Source: Blepharisma japonicum (Eukaryota; Ciliophora; Heterotrichea; Heterotrichida; Blepharismidae). From it: DNA of 64,000 bases. The stretch is from contig CATKHK010000010.1 of assembly GCA_949751835.1 (NCBI GenBank), positions 186,001 to 250,000 on the forward strand, read 5' to 3'. The position numbers and the translations under genes are program-made. The notes beneath the pieces were generated by a model, which was given only the letters and a program-made list of their open reading frames with translations, was not told the origin of the DNA and made no database searches. Of the stretch, positions 10,811-21,495 are shown piece by piece; positions within the stretch are counted from its first letter, which is position 1; each line of letters begins with the position of its first letter.

Positions 10811-11690
10811 TTATAAGCGATTATTACTCCACATATTAGAATTATTGAGTTTTAGGATTATATAAATTTTGAGTGAAGTTCAGATTTTAAATAGTTATGA
10901 GATGAAAGAGGTTTTGCTATACCAAAAAAAAAACATATCAAATAGTTAAGATGAAAGGGTAAAATATTAATGCTACATATTAATGAAGAATTATTTATTA
11001 ATAAGGAATTATAAAATAGCTATAGGATAATTTTTAAAAAAATCCTTTTAATTTAGAAAGTAATATGAAATTTACTCGTCTAGACTATTTTAAACTGACT
11101 ATTTAAAAAATACCAAATTCCTTTCCTTTAGCAATCAACTGCCATCTGCATTTTATATTAATCAATATTTCCCTCATTATTAACCCTCGTTCAATGATTC
11201 TGTGAGTTTGTCAAGCGTGCCAAATAAAGAATAGCAAAATCAAAAATCCAATTTACCTTAATTAATATTATATAAAGATAAATCATTCTTTATAATAAAA
11301 CTTTTAAGACCTAATATTTCTAATGTCAAAACAAGTCTTTAAAACGTCTGTCTATAACTATTAGAGAAAAACAAAGAACGAGCTTAAGTCTGGGAGCTAA
11401 AAAGATATAATCTTTTTACAATATTTTATTTCTAATTATTTTCTATTTTCTTATTTTTCCTTTTTATTATGATTATTTACTATTAATTTAATCTACAGAA
11501 TACTTTTGAAGGTCTAAATATGTGAATCTTTTAATTAGGTAAAAATGATTCCACCAATAAATTAAAACAATATTTAGATTTAAGATTTTGTTGAAATCTA
11601 TGATCTTAATAATTACATTAATTCTTAAGTTTTATTAATAAATTAATTGTAAAATAAACTTTTAAAAGTAGAATCTAAAGAGCGATAAAA
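10811..11690. other. 880-bp AT-rich intergenic region
   Basis: This lies between the divergently transcribed ABCC and first RING-WWE-like gene, so it should hold both promoters. It is rich in A/T runs, with a poly-A run near 10925. I see no ORF, RNA gene or repeat I can support. Confidence 0.5.
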
Positions 11691-12821
11691 ATGGAATCAA
11701 GTTTTGATTGTCCTATTTGTTTTGATACCTACAATTCTGAACTCAAACCTCTTATTCTACCATGTGGTCATAGTGTTTGCATTAATTGTCTCTCAAGATT
11801 AGCTAAAGAATCACTATGCAAATGCCCCACATGCAGAAAAAATCACTTCAGAATTAATCCAAGTAATCTTACAATTAATTATGCTTTAATCCAATCTCCA
11901 AATTCGAATTCCCCAAACCGAAATAATAATAGAGGAAATCCTAATGTATTAAAGGACATTCAGTATTATTATCAATATCAATCTTTCCTTACTCAGACTT
12001 CTAAAGAAATTAAAAGCGAGTATGAAAGATCTCAAGAATTAAATAAAAATTGCAGAGATTTATTTAATGATTCAATTGATTTCCTAATCAACTCTCTTCA
12101 AAATCTTCGAACTAAATGAAATAAGAGCTTGGATGAAGCTGAAAGGAAAAATATGGATAATTATAATGAAATAAAAGAGCAAATTGATAATACTTCAACT
12201 AAAAATGATCAGCTATTGGAAGTTCTAAATGAAGCTTATAAAAATAATGCAGCAATTGATGCAAATTCTGAAATTGCTTTAGCTTCTGATAAGGAAGCCT
12301 TAAAATTTGATGTATCATTTGGACATTTTAAAAATGAAGAAAATTTTGATTCGTCGCTTTCTCAGATTTTGCATAAGATAGGAGGTTCACTTACATATGA
12401 GAATGCTAGTATTTCTAAAAGTTATGAAAAAGAGCCTAAAAACCAAAATTCCCTTAGCAACTCAAATAGTAAAGCTTCACTTAATGAATCCCTAACTAAG
12501 CAGTCAAGTTTTCGCGATATCTTGGAATACGATCCTCGCATTATGGGGAATTATTATCGTAAAGAGCAAGAAAGACCAATTATGGTAAAAAATCGGTTCA
12601 GATGGTTTACTCAAGCTGATTTTGGAGCACATGAAGCATTACCTGATTGGGCTAATTCCAAAATAAATGAAGAGTATGTAAAAGGAAATAAAATAGCATT
12701 TATATATGATTTCAAGAAAAGACTGCAATTTAAAATAGATTTCAATCAGATGGAATGTTTTAGATATAATTTCAAAACCCAAGAATACGGGAGAGCAAGA
12801 AAATTAGTTCCCTTAAATTAA
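11691..12821 (+). CDS. RING / coiled-coil / WWE-like domain protein, copy 1
   Basis: A 376-residue protein, read through TGA at 12117-12119 as Trp. The paralogue at 13354 has TGG at the same position (TKWNKSLDEAER against NKWNANLDEAER), which proves the reading. Residues 6-50 are a C3HC4 RING finger: CPIC, LPCGHSVCINC, CPTC. A helical Gln/Asn/Glu-rich middle follows. The last 80 residues (RWFTQADFG, then NEEYVKGNK, then KIDFNQMECF, then GRARKLV) align loosely with the WWE fold, which binds poly-ADP-ribose or E2-related partners in RNF146 and Deltex. RING plus WWE is the RNF146 layout. The RING is certain, E3 activity likely, WWE tentative. It sits in tandem with its paralogue, separated by 532 bp. 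Confidence 0.8.
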
Positions 12822-13353
12822 AATTTAAATTCTTTATTGCACTCATCTATGACTTTAAGCAGTTGTTAGTTCAGATGATACTTGTGTACTGGCTGCATTA
12901 TCAATATCAAAGATATTTATTTATTTTAATATAAATTTATTTTAAGAAAATAAAACAAAAGATAAAATTCTAGAATATAAATTTTTAGAAAACATTAATT
13001 TTTGATTTTGAATTCAGACTATAAAAAATTAAGGCAGTAAGCTGGTATATGGGAATAATATTCCCAGTAACAATTAAACATATGGTTATGACAAATCATT
13101 GAAAAGTATTTTAGAAAATAAATCCCATATCTTTATTATTTTCATGCATAAAATAAAATAAAAATTTATTTTGAAAGATATCTTTGCCAAATTAATTGTG
13201 AAATTCAGCAAGGTCGCAAAATAAATAATGGAAAGTCTTTCTTAAAATTACTAATTTTGGAATGTCTAAATAACATCAATAATATGAATAAACAATTTGA
13301 TCAAGCAAAATTTGATTAAGTATTAAAAAATGCAGCTGATCTAATATAACAAA
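12822..13353. other. 532-bp spacer between tandem RING-WWE-like paralogues
   Basis: An AT-rich spacer with stops in all frames. I found no clear remnant of a third copy and no repeat or RNA feature. Confidence 0.5.
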
Positions 13354-14655
13354 ATGGAAATCAACTATGAGTGTCCTATTTGTTTCGAAGAATATACTTC
13401 AGAGTTCAAACCCCTTATTCTACCATGTGGTCACAGTGCTTGTCAGGAATGTTTAACGAGTATTGGACAGAATGGCAATATTACCTGCCCCACATGTAGG
13501 GTTAATCATCAAAGAATTGACATTAAGAAACTCACCATAAATTATGCGTTAATTCCTTCATCTTCCCCAAATAAGCCCAAGCTCCAAGAATCTATAAAAC
13601 AAGGAAATCCTGAATATCTCCAAAATATTCAAAAAATTCAACAGCAGATCCAAAATGCAAACATCTCATTAAAACAAATTTCCAACGAATTCGAACAAGC
13701 AGCAGGTTTAAACCAGCGATGCAGAGAAGATTGTAAGCAAATAGTAGAAATACTATTAACTGCTTTTCAGAATTTGAGTAATAAGTGGAATGCAAATCTT
13801 GATGAAGCTGAAAGAAAAAATAATGCAGATTTCGCTCATATAAACGAACAATTCACGAAATATATAGAACAAAAAAATAATGTTTTAAAGATTATACAAG
13901 AAGCATATACAACTGGAAAAGAATTAGGCCCTTCAGCTCAAATTGCAATGGCTTCACAGGTCGACATGCCTGAATTTGATGTGAATCCAGTTTATTATGT
14001 CCATGATGAGCAGCCTGAAATGGCTTTTGTAAATGTTTTGCATGGACTAGGTGGAAGCATTGTTAAAGGTAACTTATCAGCCCCAAAGCAATTTGATTCC
14101 CAAATACCAACAATTGGAGGAAATTCTAATCTCTATGAAAGCTCAATACCAAGCGAGGATTTCTATCAGAGAAGAGGACGAGGTAGAGGAGGAAGAGGAG
14201 GGAGAGGTTTCCCAAATTTTAGAGGTGACGGATCCTTTAGGGGCAGAGGCAGAGGATTTCAATATCCTCCAGATTTCAGGCAAAGTGAAATAAATTACCA
14301 AAACCAATATGAAGAAAGGAAGCGAGAAGAAAGACATGACTGGGATCAAAGACAAAATGAGCAAAATCAATATGATAGAAGAAGATCAGAAAGAGTAGAT
14401 CAGAGGCCAAATGAAAAACTTAATGAAGGGGGAAGACAAACATGGAGTATAAAAAGAAGATTAGGCTACTCTGCTTTGCCACCATGGGCTTGTGCCAAAA
14501 TAGCAGAATCGAGAGATAAAGGAATAATGAATTTTGATATTGTTGGCAATGATGGAAATATTTGCTGAAAAGTTGATCTTCAAAACATGACTATTCTCAA
14601 GTATAACCAAAGAAGAAATAAGTTTGGAAAGCCGAAATTCTTAGTCTTAAATTAA
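13354..14655 (+). CDS. RING / coiled-coil / RGG / WWE-like domain protein, copy 2
   Basis: A 433-residue paralogue of the gene at 11691, completed by reading TGA at 14566-14568 as Trp. Its RING (residues 5-50) is CPICFEEY, LPCGHSACQEC, CPTC. The middle is a Gln/Asn-rich helical region. Unlike copy 1 it carries an arginine-glycine-rich insert (about residues 268-310, repeating RGRGGRGGRG-like units), followed by a charged Arg/Glu/Gln segment. RGG tracts commonly bind RNA and are arginine-methylation targets. The C-terminal WWE-like module contains CWKVDLQNMTILKYN; its Trp is the TGA codon. This is an inferred E3 ligase with possible RNA and ADP-ribose links. It ends 46 bp from the stop of the convergent EMC8 gene. 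Confidence 0.8.
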
Positions 14656-14701
14656 TACGCTTATTATAATCGTTCAAATGATCAAGAATTTATCTAAAGT
14701 A

Positions 14702-15220
14702 TTATTGAATATTTTGATTTCTCCAGTCTAATCGTGGATTTGACAAGTGATCATCGATGTCAACTATGTTTTCATGACCAATTAAGAAATCTGTTAAGCT
14801 CATTTTGTTAAAGCTCGCGTCAAATGTCTGTTTTGTAAAATTTGTACCTTTATTATCAAGTCTAAACAATGCCATAATATTTGGTTCATTCCAATCACTT
14901 TCAATGCAAAGCACAAAAACAGACGCTGCCCCTTTATTTTTGAGGGCTTGACAAAGCTGTGTAATATATCTGCTTGGCTCTAATTCTTCATTAGCTCCTC
15001 TGATTCGGCTTTCATAGAAGCCTATGATATTAAATTGGCTGAGCATCAAAAGAGCGACTTCTGTAGCAGCTGTTGTAGGTCTCGTATGGAATAAAGGAAT
15101 CGCATCGTTTACCTTGCTATCACCAACAAGAGCTCCGTAGACGTCTCTTCCTGGGTGTTTTGCACAATGGATAGCAGACTTTTTAAGAGCTAGAGCAGCT
15201 ATAAATTTATCTTCTTCCAT
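14702..15220 (-). CDS. EMC8: ER membrane protein complex subunit 8/9
   Basis: A 172-residue protein matching EMC8/EMC9 (UPF0172) across its length. Landmarks are AALALKKSAIHCAKHPGRDV-YGALVG, DAIPLFHTRP, a membrane-distal NIIGFYESR strand and the diagnostic C-terminus VDIDDHLSNPRLDW. The domain is an MPN-like fold lacking the metal-binding JAMM residues, as in the family generally, so it is structural. Family knowledge: EMC8/9 is a cytosolic subunit of the ER membrane protein complex, the insertase for tail-anchored and multipass proteins. Most lineages outside vertebrates have one gene, so EMC8 and EMC9 cannot be told apart here. The start is preceded by GGATTATA. No TGA Trp is used. Confidence 0.9.
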   Translation of the reverse strand: MEEDKFIAALALKKSAIHCAKHPGRDVYGALVGDSKVNDAIPLFHTRPTTAATEVALLMLSQFNIIGFYESRIRGANEELEPSRYITQLCQALKNKGAASVFVLCIESDWNEPNIMALFRLDNKGTNFTKQTFDASFNKMSLTDFLIGHENIVDIDDHLSNPRLDWRNQNIQ

Positions 15221-15347
15221 TATAATCCTTTATACATATAATTTAAAGGAAAATTAAAATATATAACTCAAAAACTGTTTAAATCGTTATTAACGCTATT
15301 CATAGATATGGCTACGTATAATTAAATATAAAAAATAAATTCAAATA

Positions 15348-15893
15348 ATGTCATTGCTTATAAAGCAAATTTCAAAACACAAAAAATCCTACACACAGCT
15401 GGTCACTGAACTAGACAAACTGCGGATCCGTCGTTTTCTTAAATTTTGAATCCATTTTTACGAAGACAGCAAGCGTAACCTGCTTCACTTACCAAAAATA
15501 TTTCCCAATATAATCAATAATATGAGCCTTTTTGGGTTTACACTTGACGAATGTAGAGCAGATATCGATAACTGGGTGTCAGAAATCAAGGGAGACCTTG
15601 ATAATATCACAAATAAGAAAGCCACAGACTACGAATTCAACTTTAACAACGAACTTCCACAAATAAGAACACAGCGTTTTCAATGGGAAGAAATCCAGGA
15701 AGGAATTAAGCCTTCGTGTGGGTTTTATTCATCTTTCAGGAATTCTTATGCTAGATCAAGTATCTCTACCATGCCGTCTTTAGACGCTGACCAAGTTGAA
15801 GAAATTCCAAAGATACTTGATTTAAACATGAGGGTTTCACTGGACAGCGAAAATTTCGGTGATTTCTCTTTGAAAAATCAAAAATCTTTATAA
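15348..15893 (+). CDS. Hypothetical protein (N-terminus revealed by TGA=Trp)
   Basis: A 181-residue frame. A Met at 15522 would give 123 residues, but the frame stays open upstream through TGA (15447-15449) to a Met at 15348. The added 58 codons look coding: KSYTQLVTELDKLRIRRFLK, then Trp, then HFYEDSKRN. The N-terminus is basic and helical; the C-terminal two thirds are acidic with Ser-rich stretches such as SYARSSISTMPS. I recognise no domain and give no function. It faces the EMC8 gene divergently, with only 127 bp between the start codons, so the two share a promoter region. Confidence 0.6.
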
Positions 15894-16778
15894 TTTAGTT
15901 CACAATTTTGGTTTAAGGTAACTAAGATTTTTAAGTTTGATTTGTAAATTGTGGAGGATGTGTAAAGTGCGCCATATTCATATGTGGTAAAGACAATGTT
16001 TACGATAGATTAAATCATGAAGAACCGCGAAGTGGGATATTAGGGAATTAGAGATGATGTAAGGCTGAATATGAGATTTGAAGAGTAATGAGAATACTTA
16101 AGACAACTTTGAGCTTAAAAATGACGTCTTGATAGCGGATTAATTATGGAATAATTTTGGGAATTTTTTTGAAAATACCAAGTTGTTGTCATGCAGAGAC
16201 TTCATGATAAAGATAACAATTGCTAAAGCACTTTAGATGAAAGCCAAAAATCTTCTTTTAGTGGGAAGAATTAAACTATTTAAGTTTTTGATTTGTAAGA
16301 TCACAGAATATGAAAATTCTAAATAGATGATAGATGTTTTAAGGCTCTTTTGGTTTAATATCAATTGCGAGATAGAATTTGATTTCAATTTCTTAAAACT
16401 ATTTGTCTCGCTTCATAGCAAGCCATAAATTTATATTCCACTCATTTCCTCTTTTTAATTTTTGATTTTCTAATAATTACACTGTTTCTGCTATTTCTAC
16501 TCTTGAATTTCAGCTAGACATCAAAGTAATCATTTCCTAAGCAAATAGGCAAATAAGGTCATTTTAATATCCATAGCTTTTTAAAATGTATCTCTAAATA
16601 TCTATGGCAGTATTTATACACACAAATGGTTATAATTCTAGAATAAACTTAGCCAGCCATTCAAATGCAATTCTCTACCTGCTTAAATTTACTAATTATT
16701 ATCAAATAATGCAAGCTAATTCAAATATGCTGTAAAATCAATTTTTTTAGAATTTGCTTAATTAAAAATCTATTAAAT
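15894..16778. other. 885-bp gene-free region
   Basis: No ORF of useful length on either strand. The part from about 15950 to 16160 is richer in G on the plus strand than typical spacers here, with scattered stops in all frames; it could be an old gene remnant or a non-coding transcript, but I see no match. The rest is ordinary AT-rich spacer and promoter for the downstream dehydrogenase gene. Confidence 0.45.
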
Positions 16779-17822
16779 ATGCTTAGACATCTGATTCGAT
16801 TCTCTTCTACTTGCTTTCCTCAAAAGCCAGGGGATTCAGTAATCCGCAAGCTTGCCTTAATTCCAGGTGATGGCATAGGTCCCGAGATCTGCTCAGCCGC
16901 TACAGATGTCTTGTCAGCTATTCACGCTCCAATAGTATTTGACACAATTTCCAATCTCAATGTCAATGATGATGAAGTCATCAAGAAGATTAAATCATAT
17001 CCAGCTGCTTTAAAAGGAACCATAGGTCACTTAATAGGAGAAGGAGCTGGATCACCCAACGTACTTTTAAGGAAGAAGCTAGATGTGTATGCTCATGTAT
17101 GTCATGCATTTTCACTTAAAGGTATCAAAACAAGGCATGACAATGTCAACGTCATCGTCATCAGAGAAAACCTAGAAGGAGAATACAGCGGCCTTGAGCA
17201 CGAAGTTTACCCAGGTGTCGTAGAATCCATCAAAGTCATCACATATGCAGGATCCTTAAAAATTGCAAAATACGCCTTTGAATTGGCTTACTTAAATAAC
17301 CGCAAAAAAGTCACAGCAATTCATAAAGCTAATATCATGAAAAAAGCTGATGGAGAGTTCTTGAAAGCTGTGAGGCAAGTAGCTAAAGAATACCCAACGA
17401 TACAGTATCAAGAAATGATCATTGATAATGCATCAATGCAAATGACATCAAATCCATGGCAATTTGATGTGGTTGTGTTGCCTAATTTGTATGGGTCAAT
17501 TATAGGGAATATTGTGTCATTTTTAGTCGGAGGTCCAGGAATTACCCCAGGGGTTAACATAGGGAATGATTTTGCACTGTTTGAGCCTGGGACAAGGCAC
17601 ATAGCTAAGGATATTGCAGGAAAAGGTCTTGCGAACCCAACTGGGATTTTATTGTCAAGCGCTATGATGCTAAGACATTTAAATCTTCCACATTTCGCAG
17701 AAAGGCTTCAAGACGGGCTCTTTCAAACTATTAGTGAAGGAAAAGTTTTAACCCAAGATATTGGAGGATCTGCGACTACATATGAGTTTACAAGAGAAAT
17801 AATAAAAAATATCCAAAAATAA
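16779..17822 (+). CDS. NAD-isocitrate dehydrogenase, regulatory (non-catalytic) type subunit
   Basis: A 347-residue isocitrate/isopropylmalate dehydrogenase-family protein. It has LIPGDGIGPE at the start of the fold, RENLEGEYSGLEHE, TAIHKANIMK and FDVVVLPNLYG. A basic N-terminus (MLRHLIRFSSTC) suggests a mitochondrial transit peptide. Key catalytic residues are missing. The catalytic alpha subunit has GDILSD after NLY, giving two metal-ligand Asp; here it is GSIIGN. The ESVHGTAPDIAGK cofactor loop is FEPGTRHIAKDIAGK, as in beta/gamma subunits. I infer a regulatory subunit of mitochondrial IDH3, which acts in the TCA cycle in a heteromer with a catalytic partner encoded elsewhere. The TTC1 gene follows 25 bp downstream on the same strand. 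Confidence 0.88.
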   Translation: MLRHLIRFSSTCFPQKPGDSVIRKLALIPGDGIGPEICSAATDVLSAIHAPIVFDTISNLNVNDDEVIKKIKSYPAALKGTIGHLIGEGAGSPNVLLRKKLDVYAHVCHAFSLKGIKTRHDNVNVIVIRENLEGEYSGLEHEVYPGVVESIKVITYAGSLKIAKYAFELAYLNNRKKVTAIHKANIMKKADGEFLKAVRQVAKEYPTIQYQEMIIDNASMQMTSNPWQFDVVVLPNLYGSIIGNIVSFLVGGPGITPGVNIGNDFALFEPGTRHIAKDIAGKGLANPTGILLSSAMMLRHLNLPHFAERLQDGLFQTISEGKVLTQDIGGSATTYEFTREIIKNIQK

Positions 17823-17847
17823 TACAAATAATTAGGATTCTATATTT

Positions 17848-18426
17848 ATGGCAGAGGCAGGACAACTAAAAGATCAAGGCAACGCACTTTTTAAAGCAAA
17901 TAAATATGATGATGCAATAAGAGTTTACTCACAAGCTGCAGAGTGCCAAGACGTAACGAATGAGGTAAAAGCAGTTTGCTATGGAAACATAAGTTTATGC
18001 TACAGCAAATTAAACAATCCTACGAAATCCTTGGAATATTGTGATTATGCGCTAGATCTAAATAGAGACTACGAAAAAGTAAGAGATAGAAAAATTGGTA
18101 TCCTTCTGGAATCCAAAAGATTAGATGAAGCAAAACGCGAATTAGGCAAAGGAAAAGTCAGCGCTGAAATTAAACAAAGAGTTGAAAATGCAGTAAAGGA
18201 AGAAAATGATAAAATTTTGGAAGATGAAAAAGAGCTGGAAAGAGAAGCAGATCTTGAAATTGAGGCAAGAGAGAAAGAAAAACAAGAGAAAAAAAAGAAT
18301 TTAAATGAAATGACAGCTTCTATGAAAGAGCTTGCAAATAATGTACTGGAAATTTTTGGGATGAGCCTGGACCGTTTCAAAGTGATAAAATCGAAAGAGG
18401 GGAAATATTGTGTTGATTTCTCATAG
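17848..18426 (+). CDS. TTC1: TTC1-like tetratricopeptide repeat protein
   Basis: A 192-residue protein. Residues 4-105 hold about three TPR units (GNALFKANKYDDAIRVYSQA, YGNISLCYSKLNNPTKSLEY and a third). Residues 115-160 are a highly charged Glu/Lys helix. The C-terminus, MKELANNVLEIFGMSLDRF ending KYCVDFS, matches the conserved TTC1 tail (LKDLGN-VL-PFGLS, ending in a SVNF-like strand). Family knowledge: TTC1 is a cytosolic co-chaperone-type adaptor that binds Hsp90/Hsp70 through its TPRs and also Ras/G-alpha16. It is shorter at the N-terminus than the animal protein, which has an extra acidic leader. No TGA codon is used. Confidence 0.85.
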   Translation: MAEAGQLKDQGNALFKANKYDDAIRVYSQAAECQDVTNEVKAVCYGNISLCYSKLNNPTKSLEYCDYALDLNRDYEKVRDRKIGILLESKRLDEAKRELGKGKVSAEIKQRVENAVKEENDKILEDEKELEREADLEIEAREKEKQEKKKNLNEMTASMKELANNVLEIFGMSLDRFKVIKSKEGKYCVDFS

Positions 18427-18494
18427 ATCTTGATTTTAATTTATTAATAATTTCCAATAACTGGTGTATTATTTCAGATATTACTTTATAATAA

Positions 18495-19766
18495 CTAATG
18501 TACCCCCAAACTCAACTTTTGTAAGCCAAAGAATACTACAATAACAGTGATATCGTCCACAGAATTATTGTGAACGTGCTTTCATCTTCTTGCTGCTTCA
18601 TTTATCAATGTATCACAGCAAGTATCTCTTTTATCTTTATCTAATGCTTTTCCAACAATTTTGACTGCTTCTTCACTAGAAATGACATCCCATATCCCAT
18701 CTGAAGCAACGATTAAAAATTTATCATTTTCAGTCAAATGGTGCCTGGAGAACTCAGGCTCTGAGCTTACTCCAAAATCATGGGCAATTGTGTCTCCAAT
18801 TGAGCGAGACATAGCGAGTCCATGGTTATTTACGGATTGTCATACTCTTAAAGGCCCAATTCCTTTTCCAATTGGACTATGCACTTGGTCTAAAATCCCA
18901 TTAGACTGGATTATTCTATTTTTCTCGTCTTCTTCTGTAGGCTTATGGTCTCTTGACAAATCTTTAGATTTCCAGCCATCACAAAAACTCCCTAAAACTG
19001 CTCTTGAGTCTCCAATATTTCCACAAATTAGTTTATTTTTATTGACCAATACACAATTCATAGTACTTCCTGAACTTTCTGTCGGCATTTTGCTTTCGTC
19101 AATTTGATCAGTTAACTTTTTTATAGACTTATTAAGCGCATCTTCTAAATCATTAAGGGTTGAGGCTCTATGCTTAAGTTTAGCTTCAACAAGACGTGGA
19201 AACGTTTCTCTGATATAATTAGAAATCTCATGACCTGATGGACCATGTCCATCACAAACTGTGAAAAGGTAAAACTCATTCACTTGGTGGAATAATGGCT
19301 TGGCAATGTATGTATCCTGGTTGTATTTTTTATAAATCCCGTTGGATTCACCAATTTTTGATCTAAAATTATATGAAATTACACTAGCTTTTTTGTTGCG
19401 AACAGTTAAAGGAAGTCTTAACGTTAGGACACTTTGACTTTTTAGCCTCAACATTTGACCGTCTTCTGCATTTGCTTCTGGGCTTTTAAGGGTCAAAGCC
19501 AAATTTTCTTCGATTGGAAAATTCATACAAGGAATACAAGTTCGGCGTTTATAAGGAATTCGCTGTCTGTTTGTCTCAGTAAAGGTTGACCTCGGCGAAA
19601 TGATTTCTGGTAAAGGAGTTTTTGAAGGCTTATTGAAAATGTTCAGCTCATATGGTATTTCGTTAGAAATCAAAAAATCGATTGGATCTTTAAAGACAGT
19701 CCTCGTAGATAAGGAAGGAGTCTGTATTGTATTCATTCTTGGCCTAGCCCTTTGTTTGTTGAGCAT
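18495..19766 (-). CDS. PP2C-family Ser/Thr phosphatase
   Basis: A 423-residue protein, read through TGA at 18840-18842 and 18582-18584 as Trp. The PPM fold runs from about residue 130 to the end: NQDTYIAKP, VCDGHGPSGHEISNYI, STMNCVLV, CGNIGDSRAVLG, RDHKP, GLAMSRSIGD, FLIVASDGIWDVIS and a final DDITVIVVFF. The metal-binding Asp of DGHG, DGIWD and DDIT are all present, so it should be an active Mn/Mg-dependent phosphatase. The second TGA lies just before the DDIT strand, so a standard-code model loses a metal ligand. The N-terminal 130 residues are basic and Ser/Thr-rich without a domain. An in-frame TAA upstream fixes the start. It stops at TAG. The substrate is unknown. Confidence 0.92.
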
Positions 19767-19964
19767 ATTTTATTATAATAATAGTGGATCAATCTTTTTT
19801 TTTCTTGATAATGAAAAATGAATGTTGGAAATCCTCCATATAAAACAAAGTATTATTTTTAGAAAATAAATTTATAGAAATATAGATGAAACCACCTAAA
19901 TTTTGAAAAAAGCATACAAAAAAGGATGATACAATTTTAGAGATGGCTTATTTAGTATTATAAA

Positions 19965-20873
19965 ATGGAATCCAAACCACACTGCTTGATCACTATGGGT
20001 ATGGCTGGCTCAGGAAAAACTACTTTTGTAAGAAAGCTATACTCAATTCTCAAAGTTAAAGGCTTTAACGTATACACAATAAACTTGGATCCAGCTATCC
20101 GCAAGCTTTCATTTCCAGCAAATCTTGACATATGCGACACAATAAATTTTAAAAAGCTTATGCAAGAGTACTCTTTAGGCCCAAATGGAGCAATTATCAC
20201 AGCACTCAACCTTTTTGCCACAAAATTTCACGAAGTCATTGACCTGATTTCAGCCAAGACAGATATTCACTACATCCTTATAGACACTCCAGGACAAATT
20301 GAAGCATTTTCATGGTCAGCGTCAGGGACAATTATCACAGACTCATTAGCATCTGTTTTCCCTACCAGCATGCTCTATGTTGTTGATACTCCTCGATGCA
20401 CAAATCCCAATTCATTCATGTCAAATATGCTATATGCATCTTCAATTTACTATAAAACCAAGCTTCCGATCATGATTGTTTTTAATAAAACTGATGTAGA
20501 AGCTTGGGAATTTGCGCATGAATGAATGACAGATTTCGAAAGCTTTATGCAGAGCATAGACGAAATCAGCAATGAAAGCTATTTGGCTAGCATGAATAGA
20601 TCACTTGCATTGGTGCTTGACGAGTTTTATAATGAGCTTCCTGCGGTAGGATTAAGCTCTTTTACAGGCTTTGGATTTGATATTTTTGTTCCTTTGCTGG
20701 AGACTAGTAAAAGAGAGTATATGAACTCGTATTTGCCTGAATTAGAGGCCAAGAGAAAGGCGGTTGAGGAAAAACGCGTCAGCAATAGCTTGACAAGAAT
20801 GGAAGAAGATGGAGAAGACATGGCACCAATTAATGAGTTGCTAGATCAACTGAAGGTAAATGATAAAAAATAA
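19965..20873 (+). CDS. GPN1: GPN-loop GTPase 1 (XAB1/Npa3 family)
   Basis: A 302-residue protein. P-loop [10 protein letters not shown] (residues 11-20), INLDPA, the diagnostic GPN loop LGPNGAIIT (about residue 70), [16 protein letters not shown] and NKTD guanine-specificity motif are all present. TGA at 20523-20525 falls where human GPN1 has Trp (AVEWMQDFEAF; here HE-W-MTDFESF), which is direct proof of UGA=Trp. Family knowledge: GPN1, with GPN3, assembles and imports RNA polymerase II into the nucleus. The C-terminal 40 residues are charged and helical, shorter than the animal tail. The start follows AGTATTATAAA. Downstream is spacer. Confidence 0.95.
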
Positions 20874-21495
20874 AAGGTTTTGCTAATAAATGATACGGCT
20901 AAAAATAGTAATATATTTTCTATTAACACTAATTTAAGTCTATAGCTTGACTATTTAGTTATAGATCACAACACTCGAGTTATAGATTCATTGTTAGACG
21001 TTTAAAGAAATTAATTATAGACATTAGAAATTTTACGTATATTAACTTTTAATAAACTCAGATTTCCAGCTATTTTTAATGATTTTTTGAAAATGAATAT
21101 CTTATTTTCAAACGATCTATAAATAAATTTAATTATTAATTTAAAAAAAGATTTTCATTTGTTTGGCAATATTTTTATAATAACAGGAAAGCTTGAGTTT
21201 TTAAAAAGTTAGAAATTAAAACATTAATCAATAGGCATTATATAATTTAATAAATAGCAAGTATTCTAACTAAAAAAACCTTTAATCTATTGTGATATGA
21301 CCTCAGCTTAAATAGAATTCACAATTTTTTATTGAGTGTATTCATTTTGTGCAATGAACTTTAAATAAGGAATATTAAAAGAAAGGAGAAATAGTTTAGC
21401 TAAGTTTCATAGAAAACACACATTGTTATGATTTGTCCTAAAACTTTTTAATCTACTTTCTTATCCTACAATATTCTGCATACACTTAAATATAA
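20874..21495. other. 622-bp AT-rich spacer
   Basis: Lies between the convergent GPN1 and CFAP97-like genes. It contains several TTATAGAT/TTATAGAC words near 20940-21030 but no ordered array, ORF or RNA gene that I can support. Confidence 0.45.
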
